Assembly: GCF_003725775.1 (NCBI RefSeq)
Contig: NZ_RJSG01000002.1
Span: forward strand, 372,001-436,000
Source of the DNA: Nocardioides marmorisolisilvae
GTDB lineage: Bacteria > Actinomycetota > Actinomycetes > Propionibacteriales > Nocardioidaceae
Direction of reading: 5' to 3'
Length of the DNA: 64,000 nt
Shown here: positions 59,260-64,000 of the stretch, in pieces
How the letters are laid out: the number at the start of each line of letters is the position of its first letter
Numbering within the stretch: position 1 is the stretch's first letter
The notes under the pieces: model-generated
Seen by the model: the letters and a program-made list of their open reading frames with translations, nothing else
Database searches by the model: none
Told to the model about the DNA's origin: nothing
Position numbers and translations under genes: made by a program

Positions 59260-60438
59260 ATGAGCTTCCAGCTGTCCCCCGAACTCGAGCAGTTCCGCCG
59301 TACGGTCCGCGACTTCGCCGAGAAGGAGATCGCGCCGCACGCGGCCCAGTGGGACCGCGAGCACCACTTCCCGACCGACGTCGTGGCCAAGATGGGCGAC
59401 CTCGGGCTGTTCGGCCTGATCGCGCCGGAGGAGTACGGCGGCGCGGGGCTGACGGGCGAGGACGGCGGCTTCACCAGCCTGTGCCTGGCGATCGAGGAGC
59501 TCGGCCGCGTGGACCAGTCGATGTCGGTGACGCTCGAGGCGGCCGTCGGACTCGGCATCACGCCGCTGCTGGCGTACGGCACCCCGGAGCAGAAGGAGAA
59601 GTGGCTGCCCGACCTCGTCGCGGGTCGCGCGCTGGCGGGCTTCGGGCTGACCGAGGCCGGTGCCGGTTCGGACGCCTCGGCGACCAGGACCAAGGCCGTT
59701 CTCGACAACGGTGAGTGGGTCGTCAACGGTTCCAAGCAGTTCATCACCAACTCGGGCTCGACGCTGACCTCGCTGGTCACGGTCACCGCCCGGACCGGTG
59801 AGGTCGACGGCAGGCCGGAGATCTCGGCGATCATCGTCCCGTCCGACACCCCGGGCTTCGTGGCCGAGAAGGCCTACGACAAGCTCGGCTGGCACGCCTC
59901 GGACACGCACCCGCTCTCCTTCGAGGACGCGCGCGTCCCGGAGGCCAACCTGCTCGGCAAGCGTGGTCGCGGCTACGCCCAGTTCCTGGCCACCCTCGAC
60001 GACGGCCGCGTCGCCATCGCCGCCGTCGCCCTCGGCTGCATCCAGGCGTGCCTGGACATGGCGGTCGAGTACGCCGGTGAGCGGACCACCTTCGGCGTTC
60101 CGATCGGGCGCAAGCAGGGCGTCGCCTTCCAGCTCGCCGACCTCCAGGTGATGCTCGAGGCCAGCCGGATGCTGGTCTACAAGGCCGCCGCGATGAAGGA
60201 CGCCGGTGCCCCGAAGGCCGAGTTCAAGCAGGCTGCCTCGATCGCCAAGCTCTACGCCACCGAGTCCGCGGTGACCGCGACCCGGATCGCCACCCAGGTC
60301 TTCGGCGGCTACGGCTTCATGGAGGAGTACCCGGTCACCCGGTTCTACCGCGACGCCAAGATCCTGGAGATCGGCGAGGGCACCTCCGAGGTGCAGCGGA
60401 TGCTGATCGCCCGGGGCCTCGGCCTGCCCGTGGAATAA
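59260..60438 (+). CDS. Acyl-CoA dehydrogenase
   Basis: The 392-residue flavoprotein of the acyl-CoA dehydrogenase family catalyses alpha,beta-dehydrogenation in beta-oxidation or branched amino-acid breakdown. FAD- and substrate-related stretches: GFGLTEAGAGSDAS, NGSKQFITNSG, RTTFGVPIG, QVFGGYGFMEEYPVTRFYRD (FAD-binding Arg region) and ILEIGEGTSEVQRM. The catalytic Glu of the short- and medium-chain group is in the last motif (EGTSE). The start is fixed by TACGAT six bases before. It is likely to be under the palindrome at 59222. Confidence 0.93.
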   Translation: MSFQLSPELEQFRRTVRDFAEKEIAPHAAQWDREHHFPTDVVAKMGDLGLFGLIAPEEYGGAGLTGEDGGFTSLCLAIEELGRVDQSMSVTLEAAVGLGITPLLAYGTPEQKEKWLPDLVAGRALAGFGLTEAGAGSDASATRTKAVLDNGEWVVNGSKQFITNSGSTLTSLVTVTARTGEVDGRPEISAIIVPSDTPGFVAEKAYDKLGWHASDTHPLSFEDARVPEANLLGKRGRGYAQFLATLDDGRVAIAAVALGCIQACLDMAVEYAGERTTFGVPIGRKQGVAFQLADLQVMLEASRMLVYKAAAMKDAGAPKAEFKQAASIAKLYATESAVTATRIATQVFGGYGFMEEYPVTRFYRDAKILEIGEGTSEVQRMLIARGLGLPVE

Positions 60439-60534
60439 CCGCAGGTCAAAGACGGGTTCTTGCAGCCAAGGGGCCCGAGTCGGCGGATAGAGTCGGTGCT
60501 CGTGAGTCGGGGGACGGCAAGCGAGAGGTAGAGC

Positions 60535-61518
60535 ATGAGGCTCTTGGTCACCGGTGGCGCCGGTTTCATCGGCAGCCACTACGTCCGCACGGTGCTGTCC
60601 GGCGCCTGGGGCGAGACCGAACCCGAGCAGGTCCTGGTGCTCGACAAGCTCACCTACGCCGGCAACCGCGCGAACCTGGACCCGGTCGCCGGGGACCCGC
60701 GCCTCGAGGTCGTCGAGGGGGACATCGTCGACCGTGAGCTGGTCGACGACCTGGTCTCGCGCGTCGATGCCGTGGTGCACTTCGCGGCCGAGACCCACGT
60801 CGACCGCTCGATCCGCCGGGCCCACGAGTTCGTGACCACCAACGTGGTCGGCACCCAGACGCTGCTCGACTCCGCCCGGACCGTCGGCGTCGAGAAGTTC
60901 GTGCACGTCTCCACCGATGAGGTCTACGGCTCGATCGCCGTCGGCTCCTGGGACGAGGAGCAGCCGCTGCTGCCGAACTCGCCGTACTCCGCCTCGAAGG
61001 CCTCCAGCGACCTGATCGCGCGGGCGTACCACCAGACCTACGGGGTCCCGGTCTGCGTGACGCGCTGCTCCAACAACTACGGGCCGTACCAGTTTCCGGA
61101 GAAGGTCATCCCGCTGTTCGTGACCAACCTGATCGACGGCGAGGACGTCCCGCTGTACGGCGAGGGCGCGAACGTCCGCGACTGGCTGCACGTCGACGAC
61201 CACTGCCGCGCCGTGCACCTGGTGCTCACCGGTGGGCGCGACGGCGAGATCTACAACATCGGCGGCGGCACCGAGCTGACCAACGCCGAGCTGACCGGGC
61301 TGCTGCTCGAGGCCACCGGCACGGACTGGGACCGGGTCGTGAACGTGGCGGACCGCCCCGGCCACGACCTGCGCTACTCGGTCGACATCTCGAAGATCAG
61401 CTCCGAGCTCGGTTACCGCCCCCAGGTCCAGTTCTCCGAGGGCCTGGCTGCGACGATCGAGTGGTACCGGGAGAACCGTGCCTGGTGGGAGCCGCTCAAG
61501 GAGTCAGCGCGTGGGTAA
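60535..61518 (+). CDS. rfbB: dTDP-glucose 4,6-dehydratase
   Basis: The 327-residue SDR-type enzyme converts dTDP-glucose to the 4-keto-6-deoxy sugar for rhamnose and other deoxysugars. The NAD-binding GGAGFIG is at residues 7-13, HFAAETHVDRSI follows, STDEVYG supplies catalytic residues, and YSASKASSD is the YxxxK site. ATG 60535 has GAGAGG 9 nt upstream; TAGAGT (60487-60492) is a possible -10. The other rhamnose genes are not next to it. The gene is coupled to a GtrA-type gene by an 8-nt overlap. Confidence 0.93.
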   Translation: MRLLVTGGAGFIGSHYVRTVLSGAWGETEPEQVLVLDKLTYAGNRANLDPVAGDPRLEVVEGDIVDRELVDDLVSRVDAVVHFAAETHVDRSIRRAHEFVTTNVVGTQTLLDSARTVGVEKFVHVSTDEVYGSIAVGSWDEEQPLLPNSPYSASKASSDLIARAYHQTYGVPVCVTRCSNNYGPYQFPEKVIPLFVTNLIDGEDVPLYGEGANVRDWLHVDDHCRAVHLVLTGGRDGEIYNIGGGTELTNAELTGLLLEATGTDWDRVVNVADRPGHDLRYSVDISKISSELGYRPQVQFSEGLAATIEWYRENRAWWEPLKESARG

Positions 61519-62047
61519 CCGGCTGAAGAGGATCACCGGTGAGGTCGCCCGGTTCTCCGCGGTGAACACCGTGGCGACCCTGGTCGCCCTGTTCCTGTTC
61601 AACGCTCTCGTGCACGGCGTCCAGGGTTGGTTCGACGGCATCATGAACAGCCAGCCGATCCCGGCGTACCTGGTCGCGAACAGCGTGGGCATGTTCGTCA
61701 GCTACTACGGAGCGCGCTACTACGCCTTCCGGCACCGGCACGCGGCCGGTCCTGGCGGCGGGCTGGTGAACTACGTGGTCATCAACCTGCTGTCGTTCGT
61801 GATCCCGGTGACCTGCCTGTTCCTCAGCCGCAACGTGATCGGCTGGGACAGCATCTACGCCGACAACATGTCGGGCAACGTGATCGGGGCGCTGCTGGGC
61901 AACGCCTTCCGGTTCTGGGCGTTCCGGCGCTTCGTCTTCACCGGTCGCTCGCCGCTGGTGGTCGAGCACCTGGCCGAGCCGGTGCTGGACCCGGCGACCG
62001 GTGAGCTGCTGGACGTCGAGGTCGAGCCCGCTCGCACCAGCGAGTAG
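61511..62047 (+). CDS. GtrA-family membrane protein
   Basis: The 178-residue membrane protein has four helices (about residues 14-35, 46-66, 80-100 and 115-138), with EVARFSAVNTVATLVALFLF and SYYGARYYAFRHRH. These are features of the GtrA/DPMS3 family, thought to move lipid-linked sugars across the membrane or help glycosyltransferases. GTG 61511 overlaps the rfbB stop by 8 nt, so the two are translated together, suggesting a shared cell-envelope sugar pathway. Confidence 0.85.
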   Translation: MGNRLKRITGEVARFSAVNTVATLVALFLFNALVHGVQGWFDGIMNSQPIPAYLVANSVGMFVSYYGARYYAFRHRHAAGPGGGLVNYVVINLLSFVIPVTCLFLSRNVIGWDSIYADNMSGNVIGALLGNAFRFWAFRRFVFTGRSPLVVEHLAEPVLDPATGELLDVEVEPARTSE

Positions 62048-62061
62048 CCCGCCGGAGCGGC

Positions 62062-62658
62062 CTAGCTCCAGAACTCGTGCCAGACGAAGCCGAGCTCGTC
62101 GAACATCAGGCGCAGCAGCGGCACGCTGATCCCGACCACGTTGTGCGGGTCGCCGGTGATCCCCGAGACGTACGCCGACCCGCGGCCGTCCAGGGTGAAC
62201 GCGCCGGCCACCTTGAGAGGCTCACCGGTCGCGACGTAGGCGGCGATCTCCTCGTCGTCGATCATCGCGAAGCGCACCTGGGTGGCCGCCGAGCGGCCGA
62301 GCCAGACCTCGCGGTGGGTGTCGATCACGCAGTGGCCGGTGTGCAGCACGCCGGTCCCGCCGCGCATCCGCTTCCAGCGCGCGGTCGCGTCGGCGGCGTC
62401 CTCGGGCTTGCCGAAGATCTCGCCCTCGAACTCCAGCACCGAGTCGCAGCCGATGACCAGCGCCCGCGGCTGGTCCGCAGCGACGGCGACCGCCTTGAGC
62501 TGGGCGAGCTTGAGGGCGTACTCGGCCGGGGTGTCCAGCTCGACCTCGTCCTCGTCGACCCCGCTGACGATGACCTCGGGGTCCAGACCGGCCGCCCGCA
62601 GCGTCGCCAGCCGGGCAGGAGAGGCCGAGGCCAGGATCAGTCGGATCGGAGCGGTCAT
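62062..62658 (-). CDS. maf: Maf-like nucleotide pyrophosphatase
   Basis: The 198-residue Maf/HAM1-like house-cleaning enzyme hydrolyses non-canonical nucleoside triphosphates. Family signatures: LASASPARLATLRAAGLD at the N-terminus, the VSGVDEDE segment, IGCDSVLEFEGEIFGKPED (catalytic Asp) and GDPHNVVGISVPLLRLMF at the end. ATG 62658 lies 7 nt after CATAAT on the minus strand. It is downstream of the carboxylase beta and epsilon genes. Confidence 0.93.
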   Translation of the reverse strand: MTAPIRLILASASPARLATLRAAGLDPEVIVSGVDEDEVELDTPAEYALKLAQLKAVAVAADQPRALVIGCDSVLEFEGEIFGKPEDAADATARWKRMRGGTGVLHTGHCVIDTHREVWLGRSAATQVRFAMIDDEEIAAYVATGEPLKVAGAFTLDGRGSAYVSGITGDPHNVVGISVPLLRLMFDELGFVWHEFWS

Positions 62659-62679
62659 GCCCGCGATTATGGCCGCGAA

Positions 62680-62901
62680 CTAGCGCGGCAGGCCGCTGGC
62701 GCGCCAGCCGGAGCGCCCGTGCGGGTGTGAGGCGCGCATCTTGCGGGCGTTGGCCGCCCACGCCGGCACCGGCTTCTTCGCCGCCGGCGCGGCACCCCCG
62801 AGCGCGGAGAACACCGCGACGATCGCGGCGATCTCCTCCGGGGTGGCGTCGGCGTTGACGACCCGCAGGACCGGCGCGGAGCCGGACTCCTCGGTGCTCA
62901 C
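62680..62901 (-). CDS. accE: Acyl-CoA carboxylase epsilon subunit
   Basis: The 73-residue small actinobacterial carboxylase subunit improves activity of AccA3-AccD complexes. It has the [20 protein letters not shown] core, then an Ala/Lys/Pro linker and the C-terminal [16 protein letters not shown], the family hallmark. The GTG start overlaps the beta-subunit stop by 4 nt (GTGA). It is easily missed because of its size, but context and motif agree. Confidence 0.88.
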   Translation of the reverse strand: MSTEESGSAPVLRVVNADATPEEIAAIVAVFSALGGAAPAAKKPVPAWAANARKMRASHPHGRSGWRASGLPR

Positions 62902-64000
62902 AGCGGGATGTTCCCGTGCTTCTTCGGCGGCAGCGTCTCGCGCTTGGTGGCCAGCAACCGCAGCGCCTTCACGATCTCGGCGCGGGTCTCGTGCGGCGGG
63001 ATGACCCCGTCGACGTAGCCGCGCTCGGCCGCGATGTAGGGGTTTGCGAGGGTGTCCTCGTACTCCTGGATCAGCTCGGCGCGCTTGCCCTCGACGTCGC
63101 CGCCGTCGGCCTCGACCGCGGCCAGGGTCTTGCGGTGCACGATGTTGGCCGCGCCCTGCGCACCCATCACCGCGATCTGGCCGGTCGGCCAGGACAGGTT
63201 GATGTCGGCGCCGAGGTGCTTGGACCCCATCACGTCGTACGCGCCGCCGTAGGCCTTGCGGGTGATGATCGTGACCAGCGGGACGGTCGCCTCGGCGTAG
63301 GCGTAGATCAGCTTCGCGCCGCGGCGGATGATGCCGTTCCACTCCTGGTCGGTGCCCGGCAGGAAGCCCGGCACGTCGACGAAGGTCACCACCGGGATGT
63401 TGAACGCGTCGCAGGTGCGCACGAACCGCGCGGCCTTCTCGGAGGCGTCGATGTCCAGGGTGCCGGCGAACTGCATCGGCTGGTTGGCGACGATGCCGAC
63501 GGACTTGCCCTCGACCCGGCCGTAGCCGATCAGGATGTTCGGCGCGAACAGCGGCATGACCTCGAGGAACTCGCCGTCGTCGAGCACGGTGTTGATCACG
63601 TCGTGCATGTCGTAGGGCTGGTTCGGCGAGTCCGGGATGATCGTGTCGAGCGCCAGGTCCTCGTCGGTGACCGTCAGGTCGGCGACCTCGTCGAAGGACG
63701 GCACCTCGTCCATGTTGTTCTGCGGCAGGTAGGAGAGCAGCGCCTTGGTGTACTCCAGCGCGTCGTCCTCGTCGGCGCCCATGTAGTGCGCGTTGCCGGA
63801 CTTGGTGTTGTGGGCCCGGGCGCCGCCCAGGTCCTCCATGGTGACGTCCTCACCGGTGACGGTCTTGATGACGTCCGGACCGGTGATGAACATCGCCGAG
63901 GTCTGGTCGACCATGATCGTGAAGTCGGTGACCGCGGGGGAGTACACGTGGCCGCCGGCGCAGTTGCCCATGATCAGGCTGATCTGCGGGATGACGCCCG
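62898..64000 (-). CDS. Acyl-CoA carboxylase beta subunit (propionyl-CoA type), 5' end outside the window
   Basis: The carboxyltransferase subunit reads in from beyond 64000; 367 codons are visible and the frame stays open to the edge. Motifs include [20 protein letters not shown] (oxyanion region), [40 protein letters not shown] and [14 protein letters not shown]. The actinobacterial AccD5/PccB type is most likely; the substrate (acetyl-, propionyl- or longer CoA) is not certain. It forms an operon with accE and probably works with the AccA3-like subunit at 56113. Confidence 0.93.
   Translation of the reverse strand, partial: GVIPQISLIMGNCAGGHVYSPAVTDFTIMVDQTSAMFITGPDVIKTVTGEDVTMEDLGGARAHNTKSGNAHYMGADEDDALEYTKALLSYLPQNNMDEVPSFDEVADLTVTDEDLALDTIIPDSPNQPYDMHDVINTVLDDGEFLEVMPLFAPNILIGYGRVEGKSVGIVANQPMQFAGTLDIDASEKAARFVRTCDAFNIPVVTFVDVPGFLPGTDQEWNGIIRRGAKLIYAYAEATVPLVTIITRKAYGGAYDVMGSKHLGADINLSWPTGQIAVMGAQGAANIVHRKTLAAVEADGGDVEGKRAELIQEYEDTLANPYIAAERGYVDGVIPPHETRAEIVKALRLLATKRETLPPKKHGNIPL

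Noticed and set aside
59224-61365. Open frame of 713 codons opposite the acyl-CoA dehydrogenase and rfbB
   Set aside because: It is the same kind of GC-driven shadow, spanning two real genes and the intergenic promoter of rfbB.

Overview
The window is very GC-rich, almost gap-free actinobacterial chromosome. It looks like Propionibacteriales, most probably Nocardioides or a close relative. The supports are a monomeric NADP isocitrate dehydrogenase, an AccA3/AccD/AccE-type acyl-CoA carboxylase, MutAB with MeaB, a mycobacterial-Sdh1-like succinate dehydrogenase, an LpdA-type quinone reductase, a DUF222/HNH gene, and heavy use of GTG/TTG starts. About twenty genes lack a ribosome binding site and begin 6-7 nt after a TANNNT-like box, the signature of leaderless transcripts. 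No intergenic gap exceeds about 180 bp. I saw no rRNA, tRNA, CRISPR array, insertion sequence or prophage. The genus is an inference from gene content, not from a marker gene.

Layout. 1-970: a cut Fur-family gene behind an aquaporin gene, with a long palindrome between them. 971-7000: icd, a double GNAT acetyltransferase, trpS, a 2H phosphoesterase and a secreted CAP protein. 7089-14337: two complete succinate dehydrogenase operons, back to back and divergent (sdhCAB leftwards; an Sdh1-like anchor-sdhA-sdhB operon rightwards). 14478-16840: a membrane protein with a C-terminal ribbon-helix-helix-like segment, a lipoprotein and a glycosyltransferase. 16975-23105: mutA-mutB-meaB (methylmalonyl-CoA to succinyl-CoA) and an M20 amidohydrolase. 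23276-32767: a nucleoside uptake and catabolism block (BMP lipoprotein, ABC ATPase, two permeases, cdd, a cytochrome P450, deoA, then add). 33207-36698: an MpaB-like oxygenase with its TetR regulator, a DUF222/HNH protein and a DinB protein. 36719-42905: the lower deoxyribose pathway (uridine-kinase-like, two aldehyde dehydrogenase genes, deoC, a phosphosugar mutase). 42929-49821: mixed housekeeping genes (SRPBCC, tpx, AlkD-like, enoyl-CoA hydratase, an aldo/keto reductase with its MerR regulator, a lone cyclic-nucleotide-binding domain, lipoprotein, purine nucleoside phosphorylase, GGCT). 49876-53334: LpdA, SpoIID-like and SDR proteins. 53276-56109: two translationally coupled MpaB-like genes with a divergent TetR gene. 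56113-64000: a biotin carboxylase/BCCP subunit, membrane and lipoprotein genes, acyl-CoA dehydrogenase, rfbB, GtrA, Maf, and the epsilon and beta carboxylase subunits (beta is cut by the window end).

How they fit. Two metabolic themes recur. (1) Propionyl-CoA (carboxylase genes at 56-64 kb) to methylmalonyl-CoA to succinyl-CoA (mutAB, meaB) to succinate and fumarate (sdh). (2) Nucleosides: uptake, deamination (cdd, add), phosphorolysis (deoA, PNP), mutase and aldolase (pgm-like, deoC), and oxidation of the released acetaldehyde (ALDH). Regulation visible in the DNA includes a MerR promoter pair with 19-bp spacers, palindromes overlapping TetR promoters, and a bidirectional promoter whose two -10 boxes share two bases.
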